A stretch of DNA of 64,000 nucleotides from Flavobacterium sp. N2038 (GTDB taxonomy: Bacteria > Bacteroidota > Bacteroidia > Flavobacteriales > Flavobacteriaceae): positions 4,588,001-4,652,000 of the forward strand of contig NZ_CP110001.1 in assembly GCF_025947185.1 (NCBI RefSeq), written 5' to 3'. Below, piece by piece: positions 43,306 to 53,750 of the stretch. Every line of letters starts with the position of its first letter. Within the stretch, counting starts at the first letter, position 1. A program made the translations under genes and the position numbers. A model generated the notes under the pieces. It was given only the letters and a program-made list of their open reading frames with translations, was not told the DNA's origin and made no database searches.

Positions 43306-45534
43306 TTAGTTTACCAATTCAAAATCAGATTTTAATTTAATATCTGCTGATGAAGCTCCGATCATCACTTCAAAATCTCCTGGCTCAGTTGTCCATTCTA
43401 ATTTATTATTGTAGAAAGACAGCTTTTCTTTATCAATCGTAAATTCGATTGTTTTAGATTCTCCCGCATTTAATTTTACTTTTTGGAAATCTTTTAATTC
43501 CAGAACTGGTCTTACAACAGATCCAAATTTATCTTTTAGATATAATTGCACTACTTCTTCTCCAGCTACTTTTCCGACATTTGATAATTGAAAAGAAACC
43601 TTAATTGTTTCATTACTTTTTATTTTGGCTGAAGATAATTTTAGGCCTGAATAATCAAACTTTGTATAACTCAATCCGTAGCCAAAAGGAAATTTAGGAG
43701 AGTTTTTTAAATCGATATACGCTGAAACGTAATTTGCATCATTCTCATTTTTAGCTGGTCTTCCTGTACTAAAATGATTGTAGTAAATTGGCACCTGTCC
43801 TACTTCTCTAGGGAAAGTCATTGGTAATTTTCCAGAAGGATTATAGTCTCCAAATAAAACATTTGCAATCGCATTTCCGGCTTCAGTTCCTAACCACCAG
43901 GTATAAACAATTGCAGGAACATTATCGGCTGTCCAGTTAAAAACTAACGGTCTACCTGCATTTATTAAAACTACAACCGGTTTTCCTGTTGCCTGAATCG
44001 CTTTTACTAAATCTTCCTGAACACCTGGTAAATGCAAATCGCTTCTGCTTTTTGCTTCACCACTCATATCGCGACGCTCACCAATACTTAAAATCACAAC
44101 ATCGGCTTCTTTGGCTGTTGCTACAGCTTCGGCAAAACCATCTTTATTATCGCCATCAACTTCGCAGCCTTTTGCATACAATAATTTAGTGTCTTTACCC
44201 ACTTTATTTTGTAAACCATCCCACTGCGAAACAATCCATTTGTCATAATTTACCTCCGGAAGCTCCACAGACCAAAAGCCCATATTGGCTTTATACTCTT
44301 TTACCATTGGTCCTATAAAGGCTATTGTTTTTACATTTTTTGAAATTGGTAAAGTTTGATTTTCATTTTTCAGCAAAACAATACTTTTTTCTGCCATTTC
44401 AAGAGCTGCTTTTCTATTTTCAGGATTGTTTAACGCTTTCTCTGCTCTTTTTTCATCTGAATATTTATAAGGATCATCAAATAAACCCAATTCGAATTTT
44501 TTACGTAAAATACGTCTTACTGCATCATCAACTAAATCAACAGAAACACGGCCTTCTTTTACTAACTCGACCAAATGATGTGAGTAAGCAGTGCTTTCCA
44601 TATCCATGTCACTGCCCGCAGTTATTGCTGAATAGGCTGCTTCTTTAAGATCTTTTGAGTAACCATGTGCTACCATTTCTCCTATTGAGCCCCAGTCAGA
44701 AACTACAAAGCCCTGAAAGTTCCATTTTCCTTTTAAGATATCTCGCTGCAAATGTGCATTTCCTGTTGCCGGAATTCCGTTTATATCATTAAATGAATTC
44801 ATAAAAGTTGCGGCACCGGCATCTAAAGCCGCTTTAAAAGGCGGTAAATAAGTTTCAAGCAACATTCTTTCGCTTATATCAACAGAGTTGTAATCTCTTC
44901 CTCCAACCGCTGCACCATAAGCAGCAAAGTGTTTTACACAGGCCATAACAGAGTTTAAATCTCCTAATTTATTTCCCTGAAAGCCTTTTACTCTTGCGTA
45001 AGCAATTTTAGAACCCAAGTACGTATCTTCTCCTGCGCCTTCCATAACTCTTCCCCATCTTGGATCACGACCAATATCTACCATTGGTGCAAATGTCCAG
45101 TGAATACCGCTTGCTGCAGCTTCTGTAGCTGCCACTCTTGCTGCCAATTCTATCGCTGCTAAATCCCAGCTTGCGGCTTCTGCCAACGGAATTGGAAAGG
45201 TTGTTTTATAACCATGAATAACATCCTGACCAAATAACATTGGTATTTTAAGACGGGATTGCATCGCTAATTTTTGATAATTCCTTGTTGATTCGGCTCC
45301 TGTAACATTCAGCATTGACCCTACTAAACCATTCTTAATTTCGGTTTGTTTATTTGGATTTACCGTGATTGGCCCCGTTATCGAATTGTCATTACTATAT
45401 TGATTAAGCTGACCGATTTTTTCTTCGATAGTCATTTTTTTCAATAAACTTTTTACTTTCTGGTCGATACTTTCTTGTTGTGCCGCCGCAAAAAGTGACA
45501 CCATCAACAGGGTAACTGTGGTTATTTTTTTCAT
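43306..45534 (-). CDS. bglX: glycoside hydrolase family 3 beta-glucosidase (BglX-like)
   Basis: 742 residues with a signal peptide (MKKITTVTLLMVSLFAAAQ). GH3 N-terminal barrel: LFGQDVIHGYKTTFPIPLAE, RDPRWGRVMEGAGEDTYLG, VKHFAAYG and nucleophile Asp in GFVVSDWGSIGEM. C-terminal alpha/beta sandwich and fibronectin-III-like domain (EEVVQLYLKDKFGSVVRPV). Cleaves beta-glucosides from the non-reducing end in the periplasm. Last gene of the locus, six bases after the EEP gene. Confidence 0.93.
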   Translation of the reverse strand: MKKITTVTLLMVSLFAAAQQESIDQKVKSLLKKMTIEEKIGQLNQYSNDNSITGPITVNPNKQTEIKNGLVGSMLNVTGAESTRNYQKLAMQSRLKIPMLFGQDVIHGYKTTFPIPLAEAASWDLAAIELAARVAATEAAASGIHWTFAPMVDIGRDPRWGRVMEGAGEDTYLGSKIAYARVKGFQGNKLGDLNSVMACVKHFAAYGAAVGGRDYNSVDISERMLLETYLPPFKAALDAGAATFMNSFNDINGIPATGNAHLQRDILKGKWNFQGFVVSDWGSIGEMVAHGYSKDLKEAAYSAITAGSDMDMESTAYSHHLVELVKEGRVSVDLVDDAVRRILRKKFELGLFDDPYKYSDEKRAEKALNNPENRKAALEMAEKSIVLLKNENQTLPISKNVKTIAFIGPMVKEYKANMGFWSVELPEVNYDKWIVSQWDGLQNKVGKDTKLLYAKGCEVDGDNKDGFAEAVATAKEADVVILSIGERRDMSGEAKSRSDLHLPGVQEDLVKAIQATGKPVVVLINAGRPLVFNWTADNVPAIVYTWWLGTEAGNAIANVLFGDYNPSGKLPMTFPREVGQVPIYYNHFSTGRPAKNENDANYVSAYIDLKNSPKFPFGYGLSYTKFDYSGLKLSSAKIKSNETIKVSFQLSNVGKVAGEEVVQLYLKDKFGSVVRPVLELKDFQKVKLNAGESKTIEFTIDKEKLSFYNNKLEWTTEPGDFEVMIGASSADIKLKSDFELVN

Positions 45535-45540
45535 TCTGAT

Positions 45541-46380
45541 TTAATTAATTTCTATTAAGACAGGTAAATGATCTGAAGGATATCGCAAATCTTTTGAATC
45601 ACTTAAAACTGCATGTTTCTGAATTTTTAATTCGCTATTTTTTGAGATAAAAATGTAGTCTATTAATAAATTTACCGGCTCATTATGTTTAAAATTATTA
45701 AAAGTTCCAGATGGTCCAAAAGGCTTTTCAATTGAAACATCTTTAGTATCATTCATCACTTCTTTTATCGCTTTAATTTGTTTTGTCTCCGGTTCTGAAT
45801 TAAAATCACCCATTAAAAAAACCGGATAATTTTGGGTGTTTACTTCCTTAATTTTCGACAAAACCAACTCTACACCTTTTACTCTCGCCACTTCTCCAAT
45901 GTGATCGAGATGCAGGTTAAAAACCCAAAATGTTTTTTTAGTTTTTAAATCTTTAAAAAGAGCATACGTACAAACTCTGTTACAAGCTGCATCCCAACCT
46001 CTTGACACCTCATTTGGTGTTTCTGACAACCAGAATGTATTGGATTGTTTTACCTGAAAACGATCTTTTTTGTAATAAATCGTGCAGGCTTCTCCAGTTC
46101 CCTTTTCTTCTCTGCCAATTCCAAACCTGTTATAATCAGGAAAAGCCGAGGCAATATCAAGCACCTGATTTGGTGTTGCTTCCTGAACTCCAAAAATATC
46201 CGGACTATAAAATCTTATTTGAGAAGTAAAATAATCTTTCCGTTTTGGCCATGCATTCTCTCCATCTGATGCTACATCAAGACGAATGTTGTAGGTCATC
46301 ATTTTTAAATTCTGACCATAAAATGACATGCTTACAAAAAGTAAGAATACTACTAAAATAATTTTGTTTGGCTTTTTCAT
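45541..46380 (-). CDS. exported endonuclease/exonuclease/phosphatase family protein
   Basis: 279 residues with signal peptide (MKKPNKIILVVFLLFVSMSF, cleavage after YGQ). EEP fold: LKMMTYNIRLDV, DIFGVQEATPNQV (metal-binding Glu), NLHLDHIG, VFLMGDFNSEP and C-terminal SDHLPVLIEI. Substrate is unknown; EEP proteins are frequent passengers in polysaccharide loci. Lies six bases upstream of bglX in the transcription direction. Confidence 0.88.
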   Translation of the reverse strand: MKKPNKIILVVFLLFVSMSFYGQNLKMMTYNIRLDVASDGENAWPKRKDYFTSQIRFYSPDIFGVQEATPNQVLDIASAFPDYNRFGIGREEKGTGEACTIYYKKDRFQVKQSNTFWLSETPNEVSRGWDAACNRVCTYALFKDLKTKKTFWVFNLHLDHIGEVARVKGVELVLSKIKEVNTQNYPVFLMGDFNSEPETKQIKAIKEVMNDTKDVSIEKPFGPSGTFNNFKHNEPVNLLIDYIFISKNSELKIQKHAVLSDSKDLRYPSDHLPVLIEIN

Positions 46381-46497
46381 GTTTAAAAATTTTAATCCGT
46401 AAAACTAGTGTTTCCGCAGTCTTAAAGAGAAAAACTTATTTAAAAATTATGTTAATTAACTTTATCCGTATTCCTTCTTTCTTCTTTTTCTCTTAAC

Positions 46498-48255
46498 CTA
46501 TTTTTTAGAAGTTCCTTTTTTACCTTCAGAAAAATCTAAATAATTCAAATTGAATCCTCCTTTTTCAAAAACTACTTTAATTTTATTTACTCCTGCATTT
46601 AATGCTACGTTAGATAAAATAACTGTTTTCCATTTATCATTTCCACCAGTAACCGGAAGGACAACTAGTTCTGATTTCTTGCTGTTTTCAGTTTCCAGAT
46701 AAATCTTTCCTTCTGTTTTCTCGCTCGAATAGCGAATCACAACTTTATATGTATCTTGTTTTGCTACATTGGCTGTAAATTGCAGCCATTCTCCATCTTC
46801 AATAAAAGAAACCTGATAGCCATTTGAACCAGAATCTTTGCATGGCAAAATATCTACCCCATCATTACGCATGGTGTTTCCTTTATTCCAGTCTTCAAAT
46901 TTTCCGGTTTCGACTCTGTAATTTACAAAATCAGTATCCTGATAAGCATAACCATTGGTTCCTAAATCATATTCGGTAGCAGCAATTTTACCCGGAATTA
47001 AATGTTTTTTATAAGGTTTTGTATCATTGGTTTGTACCTGTCTGAACATAGCATCAATAACATCTGGTTTTACCGTTAGGTTTTCCATTTTGTAATTGTT
47101 GGCCATTTTCATCAGTGTTTTTTTCGCCAATTCCTGACTTGGTTTTTGTCCTCCGTCTTTCCAGTATTTCAATACAATATCATATTCCGGAATTTTAGTT
47201 ACCGATGTTACTCCTGCAATATTCTCGATCTTTTTCATTGGCCAGAATGCCCATCCAATATTATTGCTTTCTACTAAAGTCAATACATCTTTAAACCAGA
47301 CATTTGAGTTTTCTCCACTTTCTCCCAACCAAATCGGCACATTATATTGTGTTCTGTAATCCATCATTTTCTGAATAGATTCTTTGGTATTATAGTTCCA
47401 GTATTTATGAAAACTCAAAACCATATTTTCATCCCACAAAGGAAAAATTCCATTGTAATTATTTCCCCAGCAATTTCCTTCGATAACCACAATATGATTA
47501 GGATCTACTTCTCTAATTGCTTTTGTAACGGCAACCATTAAGTCTCTTAAAGGTCCGTTTGAGTTTTCATCACAACCATTTTTATTGGTTCCGGTAAAAT
47601 TCCAGTTGGGTTCGTTGATAATATCATAAGCACCAATCCAGGGATTATCTCTGTATCGGGAAGCCAGTTTTTTCCACAATGCAATCATTTTTTTCTGATT
47701 GGCGCCACTTTCCCAAAGAGATGGTTTTGTTGTATCATAATCAGAAATTGCAGCATCATTTCCTTGTCCGCCAGGCGCAGCATGCAAATCTAAAATCAGA
47801 TACATTTTGTTTTCGGCACACCATTTCAATAAATTATCAGTCATTGTAAAACCTTCTTCAATCCAGGTGATTTCACCATTTTTTTCTTCCTGAATTGCTG
47901 GTGTATAAAGGTTGTAATGCATTGGAAGACGAACTGAATTAAATCCCCATGCGGCTAACGAATCAATATCGCGTTTTGTAATACCATTTGCTTTATAAGC
48001 GGCATAAAATTCTTTTGTTCCCTGTTCGCCAATAACATCCTGAATTTTTTGTTTAATCTGATATTGCGAGCTTGCAAAGGGCTGGGTTTGCAACATATAT
48101 CCTTCCTGCACCATCCATCCGCCAAGACCTAAACCTCTCAAAACAATATTATTTCCGTTTCCGTCAACAATCTTTTGTCCGTCTCTATGTAAAAAACCCT
48201 GCCCAAAAGCGGTAATTGAAAGCAATAGTTGTAATGTGATAATGATTTTTTTCAT
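46498..48255 (-). CDS. GH5 family glycosidase with C-terminal CBM6-like module
   Basis: 585 residues with signal peptide (MKKIIITLQLLLSITAFGQ). GH5 barrel: LRGLGLGGWMVQEGYMLQT, WGFNSVRLPMHYNLY, LILDLHAAPGGQG, acid/base Glu in YDIINEPNWNF and nucleophile Glu in PIWLGESGENSNVW. From about residue 430 a beta-sandwich module resembles CBM6 (QVSFIEDGEWLQFTANV). Endo-acting beta-glucanase or related; exact subfamily not assigned. Gap of 117 bases to the EEP gene with nothing recognised. Confidence 0.88.
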   Translation of the reverse strand: MKKIIITLQLLLSITAFGQGFLHRDGQKIVDGNGNNIVLRGLGLGGWMVQEGYMLQTQPFASSQYQIKQKIQDVIGEQGTKEFYAAYKANGITKRDIDSLAAWGFNSVRLPMHYNLYTPAIQEEKNGEITWIEEGFTMTDNLLKWCAENKMYLILDLHAAPGGQGNDAAISDYDTTKPSLWESGANQKKMIALWKKLASRYRDNPWIGAYDIINEPNWNFTGTNKNGCDENSNGPLRDLMVAVTKAIREVDPNHIVVIEGNCWGNNYNGIFPLWDENMVLSFHKYWNYNTKESIQKMMDYRTQYNVPIWLGESGENSNVWFKDVLTLVESNNIGWAFWPMKKIENIAGVTSVTKIPEYDIVLKYWKDGGQKPSQELAKKTLMKMANNYKMENLTVKPDVIDAMFRQVQTNDTKPYKKHLIPGKIAATEYDLGTNGYAYQDTDFVNYRVETGKFEDWNKGNTMRNDGVDILPCKDSGSNGYQVSFIEDGEWLQFTANVAKQDTYKVVIRYSSEKTEGKIYLETENSKKSELVVLPVTGGNDKWKTVILSNVALNAGVNKIKVVFEKGGFNLNYLDFSEGKKGTSKK

Positions 48256-48291
48256 GTCAATTTTTTTAAAACTTAATCAACTTTCTAAACT

Positions 48292-48333
48292 AAAATACCC
48301 ACAAGATTTTTAGAAAACTTGTGGGAGTATTTA
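48292..48333 (-). terminator. intercistronic hairpin after the second GH3 gene
   Basis: AATACCCACAAGATTTT and its inverted copy AAACTTGTGGGAGTATT, a long near-perfect stem at the 3' end of the GH3 gene. Confidence 0.6.
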
Positions 48334-48338
48334 AGATT

Positions 48339-50603
48339 TTACTTTAATAGAAAATCCTTTTTTTGATTTCCGATTTGAATTGTAAATGTTCCTTTTTCAG
48401 AAATCCATTTCAAATCTTCATTTACAAACTGAAGGTCTTTTTGATTTAAGGTGAATTTTACTGTTTTAGTTTCGCCGGGAGCTAAACTAATTTTGTCAAA
48501 TCTTTTTAAAGCTTTTACTTCTGGTGTAATACTTGCCACATTGTCTGACAAATACAATAAAACGGATTCTTTTCCTGCTTTTGCCCCTGAATTTGTTACA
48601 TCAACTGATACGTTTATTTCATCTGAAGCAGTGATTTCAGATTTGTCCGTTTTTAGGTTTGAATATGCAAATGTTGTATACGATAACCCTGTCCCGAACT
48701 CAAATTGAGGAGAATAACTTTTCTCGTATTTTGCGTCGTTATTTTGCTCTCCTTCAGAAATACTTTCAGTATATTTTCTATTGTATTTTTCTAATGAATT
48801 TGGATATTTTGGATAATTATACGGCAATCTTCCACTTGGGTTTACATCTCCGTATAAAATATCAACTAAAGCTCTTCCGCCTTCATTTCCCGGAAGGTAA
48901 CATTGAACAACAGCTGCCATTTTATCTTCAAAGTCACTAATTAATCTTGGTCTTCCTTCGTTTAGAACTAAAACTATTGGTTTGTTTAATTTTGATAATG
49001 CTAAGGCTAATTTTATCTGAGAACGGCTTATGTAAAGGTCACTGATGTCACCCGGTGTTTCTGTATAATTTTTTTCTCCTAAACACAAAACAATTTTAGT
49101 GGCAGTTTTGGCCAATTCTACTGCTTTCTGAATTTCAGCGTCATCTTCTTTTTCAAGATCTGCACCTGGGGTATACAATACGTTTTCTTTTCCTAATTTA
49201 TTCTGAAATGCTTCTAAGATAGTTGATTTATCTGCCGCGTAAGTATCTGAATTTTCACCCTGCCAGGTATAAGACCAACCTCCGTTTAAGTATTTCATAC
49301 TATTTGCAGTTGCTCCTGTTACCAGTATTTTTTCGTTTTTATTTAATGGTAAAGCTGAAGCATTATTTTTCAATAAAGTAATAGATTCTGCCGCGGTATT
49401 GTAAGCTTCCTGAATGTGTTCTTGTGATCCGAATTTTGGATAATCTTTTAGGTTTGCTACTGAATTTTGAAATAAATTCAATTCAAATTTCATCTTAAGA
49501 ATTCGGGTAACTGCATCATCAATTCTTGACATTGGCACTTCTCCTTTTTTTACCAAATCAACCAGATCAGTGTAAAAAGAGAATTCTTCCGGTACCATAC
49601 TCATGTCTATTCCCGCCATAATTGCAATACGAACTGCATCGCGTTTAGATTCGGCAACTTTATGTCTGGTATACAAGTAAATAATATCTTTCCAGTCCGT
49701 TACTACAACTCCTTGAAAATTAAGCTCTTTCTTAAGGATATCGGTAATTAAATGTTTGCTGGAGTGCACAGGAGTCCCATTGATTTCGCCAGAACTTACC
49801 ATTACACTTTTTGCACCGGCTTTTATTGCGGCCTGATAGATAGTTAAATCGTATTGTCTTAAAAGTCTTTCCGGAATAATACTTGGTGTTCTGTCTTTTC
49901 CTGTATAGGTACTTCCGTATCCAATGTAATGTTTCATACAAGAAGCAACACTATATTTAGAACCTACATCATTTCCTTCAAAACCATCAACTAAAGCAAC
50001 TGCCATTTTTGAAGATAAATAGGCATCTTCACCAAATGACTCCCACATTCTGGACCAGGCTGGATTTCTTGGAAAATCTAAATCGGGAGAGAAAACCCAA
50101 GGAATCGAGGATGCTCTGGTTTCATAAGCTGAAATTTCGGCTCCGCGTTTTACTAAAGCTGTATTGAAAGTTGCAGCTAAACCAATTTGCTGCGGAAACA
50201 ATGTTGCTCCGGCTGTATAACTTGCCCCATGAATGGCATCTATACCGTATAAAACCGGAATTTTAAGCCTTGTTTTATTTGCTTCGTTTGAAATTGCTGT
50301 TAAAGTTTCCTGCCATCTCTGTATAGTTGGAGCGCCTGGATTTGGCACATTCAAAATAGATCCAATATGATAATCCTGAATTCCTTGTTTTAGTTTTGCA
50401 GGATCAAAATATCCCGGTTTTGCAGGATCTTCAAATATCGTTACGGTTATTTGAGTCATTTGACCTACTTTTTCTTCAAGAGTCATTTTCGACAATAATT
50501 CGGCAACTTTTGCGTCAATAGCTCCTTTATTGTTTTTTACTTCCTGACTCCATGCTGCTCCACAAACTAAGAGAGCGAGCACCAGCAACTTGGTTCTTTT
50601 CAT
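48339..50603 (-). CDS. glycoside hydrolase family 3, second paralogue
   Basis: 754 residues with signal peptide (MKRTKLLVLALLVCGAAWSQ). GH3 barrel: PVLYGIDAIHGASYTAGATL, RNPAWSRMWESFGEDAYLSS, MKHYIGYG and nucleophile Asp in GVVVTDWKDIIYLY; C-terminal sandwich and FnIII-like module. Resembles exo-beta-1,3/1,6-glucosidases, with broad specificity possible. Clearly different from the BglX copy at 43306. Confidence 0.92.
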   Translation of the reverse strand: MKRTKLLVLALLVCGAAWSQEVKNNKGAIDAKVAELLSKMTLEEKVGQMTQITVTIFEDPAKPGYFDPAKLKQGIQDYHIGSILNVPNPGAPTIQRWQETLTAISNEANKTRLKIPVLYGIDAIHGASYTAGATLFPQQIGLAATFNTALVKRGAEISAYETRASSIPWVFSPDLDFPRNPAWSRMWESFGEDAYLSSKMAVALVDGFEGNDVGSKYSVASCMKHYIGYGSTYTGKDRTPSIIPERLLRQYDLTIYQAAIKAGAKSVMVSSGEINGTPVHSSKHLITDILKKELNFQGVVVTDWKDIIYLYTRHKVAESKRDAVRIAIMAGIDMSMVPEEFSFYTDLVDLVKKGEVPMSRIDDAVTRILKMKFELNLFQNSVANLKDYPKFGSQEHIQEAYNTAAESITLLKNNASALPLNKNEKILVTGATANSMKYLNGGWSYTWQGENSDTYAADKSTILEAFQNKLGKENVLYTPGADLEKEDDAEIQKAVELAKTATKIVLCLGEKNYTETPGDISDLYISRSQIKLALALSKLNKPIVLVLNEGRPRLISDFEDKMAAVVQCYLPGNEGGRALVDILYGDVNPSGRLPYNYPKYPNSLEKYNRKYTESISEGEQNNDAKYEKSYSPQFEFGTGLSYTTFAYSNLKTDKSEITASDEINVSVDVTNSGAKAGKESVLLYLSDNVASITPEVKALKRFDKISLAPGETKTVKFTLNQKDLQFVNEDLKWISEKGTFTIQIGNQKKDFLLK

Positions 50604-50639
50604 TTTAAATTTTTAAATTAATATTTCATAATTAAAACT

Positions 50640-52094
50640 CTAGTATTCAAGAGTTTGCATGGCATGCGCCGGTATGGTAATAGTTGTTTTGGTTGTATTA
50701 TTTGAAAGGGTATAAACCACTTCATTATCTGATGAATTCATTACAACGGTAATGAATTTTCCATCTGTATTTTTAAATGATGTACTCAACAAGCTTTTGT
50801 CACTGCTGTTAGCTTCGATTCGTTTAGCATTTGGTCTGATGAATTTGGACAAATGTCCTATGTAATAATACATGGGTGTATAAATCAATTCGTCTTTTGC
50901 AGTATCGGCATGAATGGGTGAAAAACAAAAATTCCCCACATGATTTGGACCTCCATTTTGATCCAGAAGAATATTCCAATCCGTCCAGGCCACTGTTCCG
51001 TTGTTAAAATCATTGATCATGTTGAGTCCGTATCGCTCTGCATTTCCCCAAAACTGAAACTTTGCAGCGTCAAATCTTTCGATGCATCCTTCGGTAAATA
51101 TTAGGTTTTTGTTTAGAAATGCTTTGTGAACTTCTGCAACCGATTCGAATTTTGGTGCTCCGCCATTCCAGGTTTCATACCAATGAAAACCAATTCCCCA
51201 AGCATATTTTGAAACTTCAGGATCTGAAAAAACCAGATTAGCTCTTTTTTCCAGCATATCTCCGCGATTGTGATCCCAAATAATGATATTTTTAGAACCC
51301 AGATTTTCTTTTACTAAAGTTGGACCAAGAAAATTTTTAAGAAAATCTCTTTCAGCTTCGGGGGTATAGATACATGATTCCCAACTTTGACTCGCCATTG
51401 GTTCATTTTGAATGGTTAATCCCCAAATCGGAATTCCCTCTTTTTCATATGCTTTTATAAATTTTGCATAGTAATTTGCCCACGACTGAGCAAATTCAGG
51501 CAATAAAACGCCGCCGTGCAAAATATCATTATTGTCTTTCATAAAAGCTGGGGGACTCCATGGACTAACAAATAAGGTTAATTTTCCGCCGGCTGTTTCG
51601 ATTGCTTTTTTGATCAGTGGAATTCTGTATTTTCTATCATGATCAATACTGAAGGTTTTTAAATCTTTGTCTCCCTCAGCAATGTAGGTATAACTTTGGC
51701 TGCTAAAATCGCAGCTATGAATGTTGGTTCTGGCTAAAGTATAACCTATTCCTTTGGTTTTATCGTAATAAGCGTTTAGAAGCTCCTTCTGTCTTTCTGA
51801 AGATAATTTAGCAAAGACTTCAGCACTTGCATCGGTTATAGCGCCGCCAATTCCAAGAAAGGTCTGATGTATTTTTTTCGGATCTACAGTAATAGAAACC
51901 GTTGATTTTTTTTGTGTTGATGTAGGGATTAAATCATTTGATAATGATAATCTCATGTTCGTTTTTTCGGCAGTAGTATAAACTTTTATTTTTGAGTTTG
52001 GTTTAGATGCTGAATCAGCCACAACCTTTGACGAAGAACAACTTAATTGCAGAATTAATAGGGGTATTATTAAAATTTTATAGGTTGATTTCAT
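50640..52094 (-). CDS. GH30 family glucanase, lipoprotein form
   Basis: 484 residues with lipoprotein signal (MKSTYKILIIPLLILQLSC, lipidated Cys19). GH30 barrel: TFLGIGGAITDASAEVFAKL, LFVSPWSPPAFMKDN, acid/base Glu in IQNEPMASQSWES, FHWYETW and nucleophile Glu in IFTEGC. The lack of long inserts and the IGGAITDASAE block place it near GH30_3 beta-1,6-glucanases. Tandem with a close paralogue (52160); the lipid anchor suggests a surface or outer-membrane enzyme. Confidence 0.9.
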   Translation of the reverse strand: MKSTYKILIIPLLILQLSCSSSKVVADSASKPNSKIKVYTTAEKTNMRLSLSNDLIPTSTQKKSTVSITVDPKKIHQTFLGIGGAITDASAEVFAKLSSERQKELLNAYYDKTKGIGYTLARTNIHSCDFSSQSYTYIAEGDKDLKTFSIDHDRKYRIPLIKKAIETAGGKLTLFVSPWSPPAFMKDNNDILHGGVLLPEFAQSWANYYAKFIKAYEKEGIPIWGLTIQNEPMASQSWESCIYTPEAERDFLKNFLGPTLVKENLGSKNIIIWDHNRGDMLEKRANLVFSDPEVSKYAWGIGFHWYETWNGGAPKFESVAEVHKAFLNKNLIFTEGCIERFDAAKFQFWGNAERYGLNMINDFNNGTVAWTDWNILLDQNGGPNHVGNFCFSPIHADTAKDELIYTPMYYYIGHLSKFIRPNAKRIEANSSDKSLLSTSFKNTDGKFITVVMNSSDNEVVYTLSNNTTKTTITIPAHAMQTLEY

Positions 52095-52109
52095 GTCTTT
52101 AAATGCTAT

Positions 52110-52142
52110 TAAAAAAACTAAGGGCTAAATAAATAGCCCTTA
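52110..52142 (-). terminator. intercistronic terminator between the GH30 genes
   Basis: Reverse strand: TAAGGGCTA and TAGCCCTTA stem followed by a run of seven T. Confidence 0.7.
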
Positions 52143-52159
52143 ACTACTAATAAAATAAA

Positions 52160-53620
52160 TTAATAAACTAAGGTTTGGATTGCGTGCGCCGGTATTTTCA
52201 CGACTGTCTTTTCTGTTGCAATGATCAGGTTATAGGTAATTTCATTATTTGTATGATTCATTACTATGGTTGTCATTTTCCCGTCTGTATTTAAAAATGA
52301 AGTACTTAGCAAATAGCTTCTGCTTACTGAAGTACTTACACGAACTGCATTTGGACGAATGAATTTTGAGAAATGACCAATGTAATAATAAGATGGTGTA
52401 TAAATTAATTCACCAGTTGTAGTATCTGCATGGATTGGAGCAAAGCAAAAATTACCAACGTGATTTGGTCCTCCAAATTGGTCCAAAAGGATATTCCAAT
52501 CTGTCCAGGCCACGGTTCCGTTGTTAAAATCGTTGATCATTGAAGTTCCGTATCTTTCGGCATTTGCCCAAAATTGATATTTGGCTGCATCAAATTTTTC
52601 GACACATCCTTCAGTAAACATTAGTTTTTTATCCGGATATGCTTCATGAACTCTTGCAACATTTTCAAACATTGGCTGTGCACCAGTCCAGGTTTCGTAC
52701 CAGTGAAAACCCATTCCCCAAACATACTTTGATGCTTCAGGATCTGAGAAAATTACGTTTGCTCTTTGCACCATTAAATCACGATTATGATCCCAGGCAA
52801 TAATTTTAATTCTTTCTAAACCTTCTTTTTTAAGAGTTGGCCCTAAGTAATTTTTCAAAAAATCTCTTTCCTCTTCGGCAGTATACAAACAAGATTCCCA
52901 TGTTTGTGTTGCCATTGGCTCATTTTGTACTGAAGTTCCCCAAATTGGAATTCCTTCTTTTTCATATGCTTTTATAAATTTCGCATAAAAATTGGCCCAT
53001 GGCTGAAAGAATTCAGGAAGTAATTTTCCACCTTTCAGGACGCTTTTATTGCTTTTCATAAAAGCATTTGGTGACCATGGAGTTGCATAAGTTGGCAGTT
53101 TACCTCCGGCCGTTTTGATTGCCTGTTTTATTAACGGAATGCGATATTGTCTGTCATGTTCAATTGAAAATGTTTTTAAATCCTTATCGCCTTCTTCTAT
53201 ATAAGAATAGCTTGCACTACTAAAATCTGAACTCTGAATTGTAGTTCTTAGTAATGAATAACCTATTCCTTTTTGAGTGTCGTAATAAGCATTTAAAAAT
53301 TCAGTTTGTTTTTCTTTTGAAAGTTTAGCAAAAATCTCGGCACTTGCGTCAGTAATAGCTCCTCCAATTCCCATAAAAGTCTGGAATTTTTTTAGTGGCT
53401 CAACAAAAACGGATATTTCGGTCTCAACTGGCTGTTGTGATGCTGTAAATGATAAATTATCTGTAGGGGTTAACCTTAATTTTGTATTATCTGCAGTGGT
53501 ATACACTGTGATTTTTTTGTTATTTGTTGTAAATCCCTGTTGTTGTTTTTGACTTTTCTGCTGCGAAAATGCAACTAAGGAAAAACATAGACAAGTAATA
53601 ATAAAGCCATTTTTTTTCAT
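52160..53620 (-). CDS. GH30 family glucanase, second paralogue
   Basis: 486 residues from ATG 53620 (MKKNGFIITCLCFSLVAFSQ), which gives a standard signal peptide; the frame is open 11 residues further. Same blocks as its neighbour: TFMGIGGAITDASAEIFAKL, YATPWSPNAFMKSN, VQNEPMATQTWES, FHWYETW and MFTEGC. Much of the sequence is identical to the 50640 copy, evidence of tandem duplication. This copy is secreted to the periplasm without a lipid anchor, so the pair may act on opposite sides of the outer membrane. Confidence 0.9.
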   Translation of the reverse strand: MKKNGFIITCLCFSLVAFSQQKSQKQQQGFTTNNKKITVYTTADNTKLRLTPTDNLSFTASQQPVETEISVFVEPLKKFQTFMGIGGAITDASAEIFAKLSKEKQTEFLNAYYDTQKGIGYSLLRTTIQSSDFSSASYSYIEEGDKDLKTFSIEHDRQYRIPLIKQAIKTAGGKLPTYATPWSPNAFMKSNKSVLKGGKLLPEFFQPWANFYAKFIKAYEKEGIPIWGTSVQNEPMATQTWESCLYTAEEERDFLKNYLGPTLKKEGLERIKIIAWDHNRDLMVQRANVIFSDPEASKYVWGMGFHWYETWTGAQPMFENVARVHEAYPDKKLMFTEGCVEKFDAAKYQFWANAERYGTSMINDFNNGTVAWTDWNILLDQFGGPNHVGNFCFAPIHADTTTGELIYTPSYYYIGHFSKFIRPNAVRVSTSVSRSYLLSTSFLNTDGKMTTIVMNHTNNEITYNLIIATEKTVVKIPAHAIQTLVY

Positions 53621-53665
53621 TGTATATGTTTTATAATTAAAACTTATTTGCAAAATCTGATTTTA

Positions 53666-53701
53666 AAAATAGCCCATAATCAAAGAGAATATGGGCTATT
53701 C
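53666..53701 (-). terminator. hairpin upstream of the GH30 gene
   Basis: AATAGCCCATA and TATGGGCTATT form an 11-base-pair stem; on the reverse strand it is followed by TTTTAAAATC. Confidence 0.6.
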
Positions 53702-53750
53702 TGGCAACCAAACTTAACTTAAACTTAAACATACATTTAGTATCTTTTTT